A DNA stretch of 64,000 nucleotides, taken from Endozoicomonas euniceicola. Lineage in GTDB: Bacteria > Pseudomonadota > Gammaproteobacteria > Pseudomonadales > Endozoicomonadaceae. This document shows, in pieces, positions 47,686 through 58,645 of the stretch (position 1 is its first letter; each line of letters starts with the position of its first letter). The position numbers were made by a program, and so were the translations under genes. The DNA lies in NCBI RefSeq assembly GCF_025562755.1, contig NZ_CP103300.1, positions 2,474,501 to 2,538,500 of the forward strand, read 5' to 3'. The notes under the pieces were generated by a model that was given only the letters and a program-made list of their open reading frames with translations, had not been told where the DNA came from and ran no database searches.

Positions 47686-49563
47686 ATGCGCATTGCGTTT
47701 ATTATGCTTCTCTTTGTTTTATTAATTCAGGGCAAGGGGGCTCTTGCTGCCCCTGATAATTCCGAAACACCTGATAAGGACTCCATCAGATATTTACGAA
47801 GTTTGAACGCGGCGCTCTGGGATGAACTCAACCTGAATGCGTTACAAAGAGAGGACGGTGAAGATACCAGGCTGAATCCGGAAAATGACTTCCCAAAAAC
47901 TCTTAAGAAAATTAATAAGAGAACTATAAGGGCTATTTTACCTGAGTTCACTCAAGGTTCGGAGTTTTGGGATTCCTTACGAAAAGATACTCGACTCCTT
48001 GCTGTTGCCCCCCTTGGATTAATCATCTATGAGATTATCATTCAAAAGAGATACATCTCTGATTTTATAAACGACAAACTAGAGAGCTTTAATGAAATTA
48101 GTAACAAACAACTGAGTAATGCTCTGGTCACTTGCCATTGCTATACATATGCTGAAGAAAACAACACTATCACTTCTAGCAGTAAAATGGTGACTATTCC
48201 CACGCTCTGGTTACACTATGCGGAAATAGTTAGCGTGCTGTTATCAGGACATATAACGACTAAAGAAGTAGCTTTTTTAAGGCAGCCTGAAAGCTGTGGT
48301 CAACAAAGACAACTCTCACCAGTAGGCTTCCATAGTATAACGTTTGATGGCTTCCCATTTGCTGATTCATTGATTGAAGGAATGTTATTTGAAGATTGTG
48401 ATTTTAAAAAAACCGATTTCAGTGGCACTAAACTGTATTGCTGTCGTTTCATTGAATGCCATTTTAAGAATATCAATATTAATAAAAAAACCCGAATCGA
48501 AACATCCGACATATCGCACTGTATCGAAGCAGAACGAAACCGCCTGACTACATTAGTTGGCAAACCGCAAGAGCAAGAAGATTCAGTTTTACAATTACTG
48601 ACCCTGCTGTTTTTGTCACAAAAACCCGGGCCGCTATCTGAAATATATAAATACGCAGATGACCTTGTATCAGCAGATTATATTCAGCAATTTCTTGGCA
48701 ACTATCGGGAGTTGGCTGAAAAATACCCACGGTGGATTTCTGTTGCTACGCATGTACTGTATGCTGCAGCAAGATATAAAAACAAAAGAATGGAGGGTCT
48801 GGTAACTTTAAGTGAATTAATGCAGAAATATTCTGGTGAGAATTTAAACCTATTAAGACATCTGGAAACTACCGATGACTATTACTGGTCAATCGTTCTA
48901 AAATCAATTGACTGGCACGATTCAGAGTTAACAGAAGATTCGTTGCTGTATCAATCCAATTTAAGACATTTTCTGGCTTCAAATAATATTGAAGCCAGGG
49001 ATGTCCCTCATGATAACCTCTGCTTATATCATGTACTGCTCGCCAATGAACTCGGATCGAGCATTGAGGAGATTCGTACCAGAATTCAGGCCTTTATGAA
49101 CACTTATCTAATGTCCCGAAATGAGATGACCGTATCAGGAGGTAGAGGCTTGCTCAGGCAGAGAGATGTTGACGAATACAGTGAGAGATTTATCAACATG
49201 GATCATTTATTGGATCCTGATTCTAATTCACCGATTACTTATCAAATGGCTGAGCAGTTCTTAGATAGTGTTAACAACTTTGGTGAATGGCTTGATATTT
49301 CCTCCCTTCCTCTGTTGGCCATTATTTTTGAACGCCCCCTGCTCCAGATAGTTCCTGGTGGGTCCACCGTTGATGTTGGCTATATTCATTCAAACGGGCA
49401 AGCAGAGAGTAACTGGAGAGAAGCTATACGGCAGTCCAGTCAACCTCCCGTTGTGATCATCCATAATGGAGCAAACCATTGGTTCACGGCGACTTTCCTG
49501 TTAGCACTTACTTATTTAACAAATGATAAAGGCTGTGCAGAGCAACAAATGTCAGGGTTTTAA
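47686..49563 (+). CDS. Secreted OTU-like cysteine protease with pentapeptide-like segment (copy 1)
   Basis: 625 residues from the ATG at 47686 (signal peptide MRIAFIMLLFVLLIQGKGALAA); an upstream in-frame TTG at 47671 is unlikely. The middle (about 215-265) has F-centred pentapeptide-like repeats (FDGFPFADSLIEGMLFEDCD, FKKTDFSGTKL). The C-terminal third resembles the OTU deubiquitinase fold: HDNLCLYHVLLANELG with Cys446, the strand motif WLDISSLPLLAIIFERPLLQI, and IHNGANHW with His598. OTU enzymes cut ubiquitin chains, a eukaryotic substrate, so a role on host proteins is inferred. It is a paralogue of the next gene. The assignment rests on motif reading only. Confidence 0.72.
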   Translation: MRIAFIMLLFVLLIQGKGALAAPDNSETPDKDSIRYLRSLNAALWDELNLNALQREDGEDTRLNPENDFPKTLKKINKRTIRAILPEFTQGSEFWDSLRKDTRLLAVAPLGLIIYEIIIQKRYISDFINDKLESFNEISNKQLSNALVTCHCYTYAEENNTITSSSKMVTIPTLWLHYAEIVSVLLSGHITTKEVAFLRQPESCGQQRQLSPVGFHSITFDGFPFADSLIEGMLFEDCDFKKTDFSGTKLYCCRFIECHFKNININKKTRIETSDISHCIEAERNRLTTLVGKPQEQEDSVLQLLTLLFLSQKPGPLSEIYKYADDLVSADYIQQFLGNYRELAEKYPRWISVATHVLYAAARYKNKRMEGLVTLSELMQKYSGENLNLLRHLETTDDYYWSIVLKSIDWHDSELTEDSLLYQSNLRHFLASNNIEARDVPHDNLCLYHVLLANELGSSIEEIRTRIQAFMNTYLMSRNEMTVSGGRGLLRQRDVDEYSERFINMDHLLDPDSNSPITYQMAEQFLDSVNNFGEWLDISSLPLLAIIFERPLLQIVPGGSTVDVGYIHSNGQAESNWREAIRQSSQPPVVIIHNGANHWFTATFLLALTYLTNDKGCAEQQMSGF

Positions 49564-49772
49564 CTCCCGGTTGCATCTTTGTGGCCCCTGATAATTCTGG
49601 ATGTAATTAATTTATCGGGAATTGCTGCTCTGATACTTCTTCCATACTGACAGGTAAGAGAGGGAAGAGACTGAGCCTTAAAACGTTAATATTCTGAGCT
49701 ACACTGGGTACTCCCTGTTGTTAGGGAAGCAGTGCGATACATATTGCACTGCTTCCTTTTTATGGAGCTATC
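49564..49772 (+). promoter_or_regulatory. Upstream region of OTU-like copy 2, resembling that of copy 1
   Basis: Both paralogues are preceded by a related stretch: acattaatattttactctacactg (near 47598) and acgttaatattctgagctacactg (near 49682). Both then end in a ggag ribosome site before the start codon. The shared ctacactg could include a -10 box (tacact). This suggests that gene and promoter were duplicated together and that each copy has its own promoter. Confidence 0.45.
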
Positions 49773-51560
49773 GTGCGCATTGCATTTATTATACTGCTCT
49801 TTGTTTTGTTACCCAAAAGCAGGGATGCGACTGCTGCCCCGGAGAATCCCGAAATACCCGATAAGCACTCCATCAAATATTTACGGAGTTTTAACGAGGC
49901 GCTTTGGGATGAGCTGGGCTTAAATGTACTGCAAAGAGAGAATGGTGAACATACCAGCCTTGTGCCGGAAAACAATTTTACAGAAACCCTTAAATTAATT
50001 ATCCAATTTGTTGCTGCTTCCAGGAAAACATTTGGCCAGGCTGTAGCCATCCATCAACAGAGTCCAACAAGAAGTCGATGCTCGGAATTTTTGAATAGTC
50101 TGACCCATTGCTTTTGTCGCTGGTATGTATACGGTAGGGTACGCTATCGTCGCCCGAGCTCCCTTAGTATAAGTGAAGTCAGTAGCCGGTCGGCAATCCC
50201 TGTTTACTGGTTGCAATATCCTGAAATTGTTAACTATTTATTATGCTCGCATAGCGTATCCATAAACGATGTATCCTTTTTGACTCAGCTTCACTGCTTT
50301 GATGGAATAACACTTCCTTATAGAAAGATATGGGAAAATGTGACTTTTGATGGTTTTTCACTCCGCAATTCATTGGTCAGAAGTAACAGATTTAAGGATT
50401 GTTGTTTTAAGAACGCAGATTTTAGTGGGGCAGAACTACGCCGCTGTATCTTTAAGAATTGCGAGTTTGAGAATATTACTGTCGATGAGAATACACGATT
50501 CCAAACATCCAACATATCGGCCTGTAGCAAGAAAACAAGAGATTACCTGGCGGATTTGACAGGTACTCCAGAGGCACAAAAGGGTTTTATTTTACAGGTA
50601 CTGACCCTTACCTTTATTCAGCAAGCGCTTTTGGAGTCACCTGCTGAAATAGCTGAATCCATCGAATTTGTCACTAAAGACTACATACAGCAGTTCTGTG
50701 TCAGTTATCCGGAACTGGCTGAAGAACACCCAGAGTGGATTAATGTTGTTCTGCAAGTGCTTTATGCGATAACGCTCTACAAGGACATGGAGGTCGTGGA
50801 CGATTTGCGTAACTTAATGCTGGTTCATACCTCTAGTTCTTTGCGAGTTATGGAGAAGCTGCCAAAAGACAAAGATCATTGGATGAAGCTGATGAGTTCA
50901 ATTTCCTGGACTTCGACTGCATTCACATCAACTCAGCTGTTGTATCGACATCATCTGAGAACTTTGCTGGCTGAAAATAATATTGTCCCTCATGATGTCC
51001 TTCATGATGACAACTGTTTATATCATGTACTAGTGGCCAATAGACTTGGGAAAAGCATCACTGAAATACGGAATACAATGGCATTATTTCTAACCGCTTA
51101 TATAAAGTACAGAGACAGAGGCACGCAGAGCTTTCAGGAACCAAAAGCGCTGCTCACCCCGGATGAGTATGAAGAATACAGAGAAAGATTTAATATTTTA
51201 GATCAGTTTTTTGATGCTGATCCCAACTCGCATATCACAATTGACATGGCTCAGGAGCTCTTAGGTGATCTCAATACAGCTAATCGATGGCTTGATGCTT
51301 CTACACTTCCATTTGTAGCCATTATTTTCAGACGCCCTGTGCTTCAGATAACCCCTTATGGAACTTCAGTCTCTATTGTCTACATAGACGATAACGGGGT
51401 CACAACGCCTGAGTGGAGAGAAAACGTAGAACGGTCAGGTGAAGGAAGCCCTCCCATTGTGGTCATTCATGATGGGGTAAACCACTGGTTGACGGCTACC
51501 ATAATGGCCGCATTTTACAGCTTTCAAATCAATGAAGCCTGTGCGGGCAGCAACCAATAA
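49773..51560 (+). CDS. Secreted OTU-like cysteine protease with pentapeptide-like segment (copy 2)
   Basis: 595 residues from a GTG that encodes the same opening as its paralogue (MRIAFIILLFVLLPKSRDATAA, a signal peptide). Pentapeptide-like repeats lie at about 190-240 (VTFDGFSLRNSLVRSNRFKD, CCFKNADFSGAELRRC). The OTU-like region has HDDNCLYHVLVANRLGKS with Cys415, close to the canonical DGNCLF/Y motif, then WLDASTLPFVAIIFRRPVLQI and IHDGVNHW with His571. The spacing between Cys and His (156 residues) is nearly that of copy 1 (152). The two proteins are clearly homologous along their length but well diverged, so the duplication is old or under diversifying selection. Confidence 0.75.
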   Translation: MRIAFIILLFVLLPKSRDATAAPENPEIPDKHSIKYLRSFNEALWDELGLNVLQRENGEHTSLVPENNFTETLKLIIQFVAASRKTFGQAVAIHQQSPTRSRCSEFLNSLTHCFCRWYVYGRVRYRRPSSLSISEVSSRSAIPVYWLQYPEIVNYLLCSHSVSINDVSFLTQLHCFDGITLPYRKIWENVTFDGFSLRNSLVRSNRFKDCCFKNADFSGAELRRCIFKNCEFENITVDENTRFQTSNISACSKKTRDYLADLTGTPEAQKGFILQVLTLTFIQQALLESPAEIAESIEFVTKDYIQQFCVSYPELAEEHPEWINVVLQVLYAITLYKDMEVVDDLRNLMLVHTSSSLRVMEKLPKDKDHWMKLMSSISWTSTAFTSTQLLYRHHLRTLLAENNIVPHDVLHDDNCLYHVLVANRLGKSITEIRNTMALFLTAYIKYRDRGTQSFQEPKALLTPDEYEEYRERFNILDQFFDADPNSHITIDMAQELLGDLNTANRWLDASTLPFVAIIFRRPVLQITPYGTSVSIVYIDDNGVTTPEWRENVERSGEGSPPIVVIHDGVNHWLTATIMAAFYSFQINEACAGSNQ

Positions 51561-51564
51561 GCCC

Positions 51565-52707
51565 CTACTCCGACTGGCTCAGAATCTGCGAAACCAACAA
51601 GGCCGCCATGATGACAGCCGTTTGAATACCTGATTGCAGGTTACCTCCTGAATGTCCTGATGGCTTCACACTGATATATTCAGGCGTGTCCACAGAAGTT
51701 CCGTCTGTCATAACAGTATGAGCCTCTGTTGTCTGGGTTCTGGCGAGGTTCGTGCAGCCATTATTATGACAATCCGTTCTGAGGGCGAAGCGCATAAAAA
51801 CATTTTTCCTGCCTTCTCTACGCATAGTCAAACTAATATAAGTCAAAGTACATTCTGTACTGTCTGTAAAGTTGAACCTGAAGGCTATGCCGTTATCAGA
51901 GTAATAAGGCGCTACGGTGTAAATGCTGTTTAAACGCTCGTGTCTTCTGTATTTTTTTGTTTTCGCATCCATGCTAATACCAAAGATATAATTCTTACTT
52001 AATTCCTTATAGGGGTTTGCCTCGCAAAAAACAAAGCCGGTCACTTTTTCCCTGACCGACTCAGGGTGGTCATAATATTCAAAAGCGAACCGTAAATCTG
52101 TTGGAGTCTCGGTGTTTTTGACACAATACAGACCCTGATTAAAAGTGTTTTGTTCAGAAGGGCGCTCTTTAGAAGAACATAGCCTGATCGATTTTATTTT
52201 CAATGGCCAGCGGCTGCGCTCAGGAGTTATTTCAGTCAACGGACCCTGTAAATTCTCCGTACAGGCATCCCCCATTTTTATAACAGCTGTCGTATGTTTT
52301 AAACGTGAATCACCACTTTCTATTATTAATTGATACTCGCCCTCTTTAGATTGATCCATCTCTGAAATAACCACACTCATGTTGTATTCAGATTTATTGA
52401 CACTGATATAACTGTCAAATGGTGAGACAACCTGAAATGTCCGGTTAAAAGCACGCCCTATGAAATGATCCCTTAGTTTATACAACTCTACGGTTTGAGG
52501 CTGTTTTTCAGGACTATACGCCTGGGTTCTGAAACGATAAAAAATCGTAACATCATCGCCTTCCTCCCGGTAAGGAATCTCGCTCTCCGCCTCAACGGAA
52601 ATTATTTCACGATGAGCGGCTAGCCCGTTAGAAACAATCAAAACCGAAATCCAAAAGACAAAAAGGGCTCTTCTTTGAACGTTGAGATAGCTGAAACCAA
52701 GTGACAT
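51565..52707 (-). CDS. Secreted protein with an Ig-like N-terminal domain
   Basis: 380 residues with a signal peptide (RRALFVFWISVLIVSNGLAA). Residues about 35-150 look like an Ig V-type sandwich: EGDDVTIFYRF as the B/C strands, then VVISEMDQSKEGEYQLIIESG, which contains the D-x-S-x-x-G-x-Y turn typical of Ig domains before strand F. The second half is Cys-rich (LCSSKE, YCVKN, FCEANP, CTLTYIS, DCHNNGC). The C-terminus has a hydrophobic stretch (GIQTAVIMAALLVSQIL) that could anchor it. I know no family for the whole protein. It is convergent with the OTU-like genes, with 4 bases between the stops. Confidence 0.6.
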   Translation of the reverse strand: MSLGFSYLNVQRRALFVFWISVLIVSNGLAAHREIISVEAESEIPYREEGDDVTIFYRFRTQAYSPEKQPQTVELYKLRDHFIGRAFNRTFQVVSPFDSYISVNKSEYNMSVVISEMDQSKEGEYQLIIESGDSRLKHTTAVIKMGDACTENLQGPLTEITPERSRWPLKIKSIRLCSSKERPSEQNTFNQGLYCVKNTETPTDLRFAFEYYDHPESVREKVTGFVFCEANPYKELSKNYIFGISMDAKTKKYRRHERLNSIYTVAPYYSDNGIAFRFNFTDSTECTLTYISLTMRREGRKNVFMRFALRTDCHNNGCTNLARTQTTEAHTVMTDGTSVDTPEYISVKPSGHSGGNLQSGIQTAVIMAALLVSQILSQSE

Positions 52708-52929
52708 GATGATAAAGCTCTTTGTTGTAGGGTCAGGGTAGTTTTTTACAAATAATCAGAACCTGCCTTCCCTGCTATCATTCCGTCCTTACTCTTACTG
52801 GCTGTCTGTTAACAGCGAGTGCTAAGACTAGACCAGACAAAACTGTTCTGTCGGTAAAAAATCTGCTGTACTCTCTGTGCGACTCTCTTTACAACAACGG
52901 CCTCACTACAGAAAGTACCAAAATCGACC

Positions 52930-54177
52930 ATGCGCATTCTTCATACCTCCGACTGGCATCTTGGGCAGCACTTCATGGGCAAAAGCAGGGAGGCGGAGCA
53001 CAAAGCTTTTCTGCAATGGTTACTGGAAACCGTCAATGAACACGACATTGACGCCCTGATAATTGCCGGTGATGTGTTTGATACCGGAACCCCCCCGAGC
53101 TATGCACGAACCCTGTACAATCAGTTTATTGTGAACCTGCAGCAAACCTGCTGCCGACAACTGGTGATTGTGGGTGGAAACCACGATTCCGTATCAACCC
53201 TCAATGAGTCTCGCGAGTTACTGGCCTGCCTGAACACCACGGTGATAGGTGGCGTGTCTGAAACCCCTGATGACGAAGTGGTACTGTTACAAAATGCCAG
53301 TGGCGAGTATGCTGTTGCCCTGTGCGCTGTGCCTTATATCCGTCCCCGGGATGTTCTGGAAAGCCGCTCAGGAGAAAGTGACTCGGACAAACAGCTGGCT
53401 CTGCAGAACGCCATTGCCAGTCATTACCAGACGGTATTCAGCAAGGCAGCAGACTATAAACTCTCCGTTGTGGCTACCGGACACCTGACAACCGTCAATG
53501 GTCAATTATCCGAGTCTGTCCGGGAGATTTATATCGGTACTCTGCACGCCTTCCCTGCCAGCGGTTTTCCACCAGCGGATTACATTGCCCTGGGGCACCT
53601 GCATAAGCCACAGAAAGTGGCTGGTCAGGAACATGTTCGTTATTCCGGATCACCCATCCCTCTGAGTTTTGACGAAACAGCTACCGCCAAACAGGTGGTT
53701 ATGGTGGCGTTTAACGACTGTTCAACACCAGAGATCACCGAAATACCGGTTCCTGTTTTTCGCCCACTGCTGAGCATCAAGGGTTCACTCAAAGCGATCG
53801 AGCAACAGATCCAAGAGGTCAGCACAGACTCTGACCTCTCCCCCTGGCTGGAAATAGAAGTGACAACGGAGGATTACCTGAGCGATGTCCAGAGTCCGGT
53901 TCAGGACATGGTGGCCGACCTTCCCCTGGAAGTGCTCCGGGTTAAGCGACAACGCAGCACCCAGTCAGCTGGCCTGGTACGGGAAGCCCGTGAAACTCTG
54001 GAAGAACTGGACGTTTCCGACGTTTTCACAAAACGGCTTGAAGATGAATCGCTGGAAAACGACAGAGTTCAGGCATTAACCAATGCCTTTAATGAAGTGC
54101 TGGACGCTATACACCTGGACACTGTACAAAACGAAGTGAATGACGGGAAAGCAGTGTCTGAGAAGGAAGTTGTCTAA
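52930..54177 (+). CDS. sbcD: SbcD, nuclease subunit of the SbcCD complex
   Basis: 415 residues. The Mre11-type phosphoesterase motifs appear in order: [39 protein letters not shown] and ALGHLHKPQ. With SbcC it cleaves DNA hairpins and processes double-strand ends using Mn2+. The stop codon overlaps the sbcC start in TAATG, so translation is coupled. Confidence 0.96.
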   Translation: MRILHTSDWHLGQHFMGKSREAEHKAFLQWLLETVNEHDIDALIIAGDVFDTGTPPSYARTLYNQFIVNLQQTCCRQLVIVGGNHDSVSTLNESRELLACLNTTVIGGVSETPDDEVVLLQNASGEYAVALCAVPYIRPRDVLESRSGESDSDKQLALQNAIASHYQTVFSKAADYKLSVVATGHLTTVNGQLSESVREIYIGTLHAFPASGFPPADYIALGHLHKPQKVAGQEHVRYSGSPIPLSFDETATAKQVVMVAFNDCSTPEITEIPVPVFRPLLSIKGSLKAIEQQIQEVSTDSDLSPWLEIEVTTEDYLSDVQSPVQDMVADLPLEVLRVKRQRSTQSAGLVREARETLEELDVSDVFTKRLEDESLENDRVQALTNAFNEVLDAIHLDTVQNEVNDGKAVSEKEVV

Positions 54178-57100
54178 TGAAAATTCTGAGCTTACGCCTG
54201 AAAAACCTTAACTCCCTCAAAGGGGAGTGGAAAATCGACTTCACTGCCACAGACTTCACCGATAACGGCCTGTTTGCCATTACCGGCCCAACCGGCGCAG
54301 GAAAAACCACGCTGCTGGATGCTATCTGCCTGGCGCTTTATCACCAGACACCCCGCTTAAATACCATTTCCCAGGGCAGCAATGAGCTGATGACCCGTCA
54401 CACTGCCGAGTCGCTGGCGGAAGTGGAATTTGAAGTCAAAGGTGAAGGTTATCGGGCCTTCTGGTCCCAGAGACGCGCCAGAGGCAAGGCTGACGGCAAA
54501 CTGCAAAGCCCACAGGTTGAGCTGGCAAAGTTGGATGGCACTATTCTCACCCACAAGATCAATGAGAAGCTCAACCAGGTCAGTAGCATCACAGGATTAG
54601 ACTTTGCCCGTTTTACCAAGTCGATGATGTTGGCCCAGGGTGGTTTTGCCGCGTTTCTGGAGGCCTCTGCCAACGATCGCGCCGAACTGCTGGAAGAACT
54701 GACCGGGACTGAAATCTACGGAGATATTTCCCGTCGTGTATTCGAACGGATGCGTCAGGAGCAGGAAGCATTAAAACTGTTGCAGGCAAAGTCCGAAGGG
54801 GTTCAGCTGCTGGATGACGAAGTGATTGAGCAGCTCGAACAGGAGCAAAGCACCCTGTCGGAAAAAGCCAGTCAGACAGAAACAGAGCAAAAAACACTAA
54901 AGCAACAGTTTGAATGGCTGCAACAGGTCAACAAGCTGACAACAGACATAGAAGAAGCCGGGCAGCTCAAACAGAAAGCGATTGACGATAAAGTGGCACA
55001 GGCCGGGCAGCTTGAGCGCCTTGCCCATGCACTGCCCGCCCTGGATATCAAACCCGCTTTCGACCAGCTTCAGTCCTCCAGAGCAGCGGTTAATCACTCA
55101 GAAGCAAAGTACCAGCAACTTCAGGCAGAATTACAGCAAAGCGCCGACAGGCTGGCTTCCGCACGATCCGAAGCCACAGCGTCACAGGAAAACCTTGCCA
55201 CGGTTAAGCAGCAAAAGGTTGAAACAGAAACACTGATCAATGAGCAGGTGGTTCCCCTCGACCAGCAGATTCAGCAAAAAAAAGAAGCGCTGACCACAGG
55301 CAAACAGCAGGCAGCCAGCCTTGAAAAAGAACTTTCGGAACACCTGCAAACCGTTAACTCACTGCAACAACAACGCCAGTCGTCTATAGAACAGCAGGCG
55401 TCCACCAGCCAGTATCTGAATGACAATGCCCACCACCGTAGACTGGCTGAACAGCTGCCACTCTGGCGGGCTCAGTTTGATCGTCGGGAATCTCTGATAC
55501 AGCAACAACAGCAGGCGCAAGCCGATCAACACAAGCAGCAAAAAGAATTAACGACACTGCAACAGGCGATTCAACAGAGTCAGCAAAAGGTTCAGCAGAG
55601 CTTGAACGACAGTGAGCAGGCACAGATAGCATTGCAACAGGCAGTGAGCCAGAAAGCCGAGCTTCTGAAAGGTACTGATGAACAACAACTGCTGAAACAG
55701 GAAGAACACTTTGATGCGACTGCCCCTCTCTATCTGGAAATAAAAAACACCGAGCAGCGGTATCGTGACACCACTCAAACTTTACAGGCTGAACAGGCTG
55801 CTTTTCACCAGAACCAGCAAGCTCTTGAGCCTTTAAGCAATGAGTTGCAGGCAAACCGGGAACAGTATAAACAGGAAAAGCAGCATCTGAAGGATCTGGA
55901 AAACCTGTTGCTTCAGGAACAGAAAATTGCCAGCCTGACAGAGCACCGTAATCGTTTAAAGAAAGACGAAGCCTGTCCATTGTGCGGTTCACGGGAACAC
56001 CCTTCCATCGACGTGTATAGCCATATCGACAGCACAGCAACTCAGCAAAGGTTTGAAGAAAAAAAACAACTGCTCAATCAGGTAGAACGACTGGGCAGTG
56101 AACAGAATGCACGACAGGCTGAGCTAAAAACACTGTGCCAGACCGCAGAAAAACGCATTACCGAACTCAGTCAGCAGCAGACTGCCTGTCTGGACAGCTG
56201 GGAACCGATCTGTGCATCCATTGGTGAAAAACTCGATATTCAACAGCCGGAGGCCATTGCCAGCTGGCTGCAAACCGCCAGGGAAGCAGGTATCAGCCTT
56301 AAAGCAAAAACACGCCAGTTAAAGCAGATTAACGACAGTCTGATTCAGCTGCAGCAAACCCAGACAGAACAAAAGCAAAACACCACTCGTCTTCAACATC
56401 AAATGGAGCTGGAAAATCAGCAGTATGAACAACGTCAGAAAGAGCTGGACGCACAACAGCAGGAAGCCCGGAAACGGCAACAGGAGCTAAACCAGCTGGA
56501 ACAGCAGATAGCCGGGTCACTCAATGAACCATTGCCTGATATAAGGCAGCAGAGCCAGTGGCTGAGCCATCAGGATAGCCTGAAGGCTAAATGGCAAACC
56601 ATGGAACAGCAGGCAGAAACTCTGCGACAGTCTCTGCAAGCACTGGAAAATGACCTTGCCCTGAATACCCAGAAACAGAACTACAGTAAGCAACAGCTGG
56701 ATGAGCGACAGAACGATCTGACACAACTCACTGAACAACTGGAAGAAGTCAGGACACAACGTTTCATGCTACTGGGTGATCTTGATGTTACAGAGGAACG
56801 TCAGCGTCTGGATACTTCAGTAGCTGAGGCCGAGCAGTCATTAAAACAGGCTGAAGACTCCGCCCAGTCGGCCCAGAAAACGGTCAGTGAACAGTCGGGT
56901 TTTTTACAGCAGCAGGAGCAGGCATTACAACGTCTGGATGACGAGCTGAAAACGGCAACCCGGCATTGGGAAACAGCGCTGAAAGGCAGCCCTTTTGCAG
57001 ATACAGAGGCTTTTGAACAGGCTGTCCTGCCTGCCGAAGATCGGGAAAAACTCCAAAAACTGAAGCAAACTCTCGAAGAGGCCATTACCCGTACTACCGA

Positions 57101-57836
57101 GCGGGAGCTGCTGATGAAAGAAAAACTGACGACGCTGCAATCCAACCCTTTAACGGAAGAAACAACCGACGTATTACAGGAAAAAATTCATAATGTGGAT
57201 AATGAACAGCGCCAGGTCAATCAGCGTCAGGGAGAGATTCGTCAAACCCTGACGGATGACCGAAACAAACGTCAACAGCAGTCTGAATTGTTTGACCGGA
57301 TTTCAGCTCAGAAAAATCAGTTTGAACTCTGGGATCATCTCAATACGTTGATTGGCTCAGCCAAAGGCGACAAGTTCCGTAAGTTTGCCCAGGGGCTAAC
57401 GCTGGATCACCTGATCTATCTGGCTAACCAACAGCTTCAGCGCCTGCATGGTCGCTATCAGCTGAACCGGAAAAAATCGGAAGAGCTCAGCCTGGAAATT
57501 GTTGATGAATGGCAGGCCGGAGTTCAGAGAGATATCAAAACCCTTTCCGGCGGCGAGAGCTTTCTGGTCAGTCTGGCGCTGGCACTGGCATTATCGGATC
57601 TGGTCAGCCATAAGACCAGTATCGACTCCCTGTTCCTTGATGAAGGCTTCGGAACCCTGGATCAGGAGACTCTGGAAATTGCCCTGAACGCCCTGGACAG
57701 CCTGAACGCCAGCGGCAAAATGATCGGAGTCATCTCTCATGTGGAATCGTTGAAAGAACGCATTCCCATGCAGATTCATGTGAGCAAGGAAGTGGGGCTT
57801 GGGTACAGTTCGCTGGATAAGGCGTTTTCTGTGTGA
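54177..57836 (+). CDS. sbcC: SbcC, SMC-like ATPase subunit of the SbcCD complex
   Basis: 1219 residues. Walker A is GPTGAGKTT near the N-terminus and the signature [19 protein letters not shown] and Walker [14 protein letters not shown] lie near the C-terminus. In between are two long Gln/Glu-rich coiled coils joined by a zinc hook [10 protein letters not shown] at about residue 600. The Rad50-like protein binds DNA and controls the SbcD nuclease. The extreme Gln content of the coiled coils (for example [10 protein letters not shown]) gives many false open frames on the other strand. Confidence 0.96.
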   Translation: MKILSLRLKNLNSLKGEWKIDFTATDFTDNGLFAITGPTGAGKTTLLDAICLALYHQTPRLNTISQGSNELMTRHTAESLAEVEFEVKGEGYRAFWSQRRARGKADGKLQSPQVELAKLDGTILTHKINEKLNQVSSITGLDFARFTKSMMLAQGGFAAFLEASANDRAELLEELTGTEIYGDISRRVFERMRQEQEALKLLQAKSEGVQLLDDEVIEQLEQEQSTLSEKASQTETEQKTLKQQFEWLQQVNKLTTDIEEAGQLKQKAIDDKVAQAGQLERLAHALPALDIKPAFDQLQSSRAAVNHSEAKYQQLQAELQQSADRLASARSEATASQENLATVKQQKVETETLINEQVVPLDQQIQQKKEALTTGKQQAASLEKELSEHLQTVNSLQQQRQSSIEQQASTSQYLNDNAHHRRLAEQLPLWRAQFDRRESLIQQQQQAQADQHKQQKELTTLQQAIQQSQQKVQQSLNDSEQAQIALQQAVSQKAELLKGTDEQQLLKQEEHFDATAPLYLEIKNTEQRYRDTTQTLQAEQAAFHQNQQALEPLSNELQANREQYKQEKQHLKDLENLLLQEQKIASLTEHRNRLKKDEACPLCGSREHPSIDVYSHIDSTATQQRFEEKKQLLNQVERLGSEQNARQAELKTLCQTAEKRITELSQQQTACLDSWEPICASIGEKLDIQQPEAIASWLQTAREAGISLKAKTRQLKQINDSLIQLQQTQTEQKQNTTRLQHQMELENQQYEQRQKELDAQQQEARKRQQELNQLEQQIAGSLNEPLPDIRQQSQWLSHQDSLKAKWQTMEQQAETLRQSLQALENDLALNTQKQNYSKQQLDERQNDLTQLTEQLEEVRTQRFMLLGDLDVTEERQRLDTSVAEAEQSLKQAEDSAQSAQKTVSEQSGFLQQQEQALQRLDDELKTATRHWETALKGSPFADTEAFEQAVLPAEDREKLQKLKQTLEEAITRTTERELLMKEKLTTLQSNPLTEETTDVLQEKIHNVDNEQRQVNQRQGEIRQTLTDDRNKRQQQSELFDRISAQKNQFELWDHLNTLIGSAKGDKFRKFAQGLTLDHLIYLANQQLQRLHGRYQLNRKKSEELSLEIVDEWQAGVQRDIKTLSGGESFLVSLALALALSDLVSHKTSIDSLFLDEGFGTLDQETLEIALNALDSLNASGKMIGVISHVESLKERIPMQIHVSKEVGLGYSSLDKAFSV

Positions 57837-57911
57837 TGGTTGAATGGAGCCGGGGCCACTGTCAAACCGGCCATAATCCTTTCATACAATGACATTGAGC
57901 TTCAGTACAGC

Positions 57912-58334
57912 TTACTCACTGAAATTTAAATTACTAACGTCTACTTCCTGCAAAAAGGTTAACTCAATGGTTTGCCCAATAGGGTAACCATTGGGAAAAG
58001 ATAGGGGAGACTCCCCTGAATAACCATATTGCTGACTATAAAAACTGACAGCAATAGCTTTAGTCTCATTGTGGTTATTAGGGTTCTTTATACGCTTGGC
58101 CCGTTCCGCACACCAGAGAGTCTGACGACTGATGTCACTGCCAGCATCCGCTAAATTAGTATAAATACAGTAATACGTCTTACCATCATCCCCTGTATAT
58201 TTCACCAGAAGCCATTCAGAATCATATGGGCTGCGAAGCACATAAGCCGACTCAATACTCTGGGCTGCCGCCTTACCAAGGCATAACAGTCCAAACACTG
58301 CTCCTGCGGCTAAAGCAGCTAATGTCCTGTTCAT
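57912..58334 (-). CDS. Small secreted protein of unknown function
   Basis: 140 residues with a signal peptide (MNRTLAALAAGAVFGLLCLGKAAA). The mature part has Cys residues that could pair (YYCIYTNLAD and LWCAERAKRIKN) and aromatic-rich strands (SEWLLVKYTGDDGKTYYC). No family is recognised. It is convergent with sbcC, 75 bases beyond it. Confidence 0.6.
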   Translation of the reverse strand: MNRTLAALAAGAVFGLLCLGKAAAQSIESAYVLRSPYDSEWLLVKYTGDDGKTYYCIYTNLADAGSDISRQTLWCAERAKRIKNPNNHNETKAIAVSFYSQQYGYSGESPLSFPNGYPIGQTIELTFLQEVDVSNLNFSE

Positions 58335-58645
58335 ATATCCTCCTGAAAAGCCTTTTTCCCGACACTCTGCCTCAGGTAAAAGTTTGTTGCCATAATGGAA
58401 GCGTTATATTACAACACCAGTCTGATAATCCATCGCCACAATTTAGTTCAATAAGTAAATGCTAACAACTTTGCAGTAATGGCGACTTCTGGCAGCGTAA
58501 AATTATCCACGAAGTGATACACTGCCGAGCTAACAGCTGACAAAACGGTCAGTTATACGAAAACAATACGAGCAAACACCGCTTGGCGACCAGCCTCTGT
58601 ATTTAGTTCTATTGGATATTTCCCCAGGCTTAAGAGCAACGACGA
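58335..58645. other. Divergent intergenic region
   Basis: No gene is seen. It lies between the small secreted protein gene (leftward) and the M23 peptidase gene (rightward) and should contain both promoters. No long repeat, hairpin or recognisable operator was found. Confidence 0.4.

Noticed and set aside
55384..56040. 218-residue minus-strand open frame
   Set aside because: It is antisense to the Gln-rich coiled coil of sbcC, where long shadow frames are expected.
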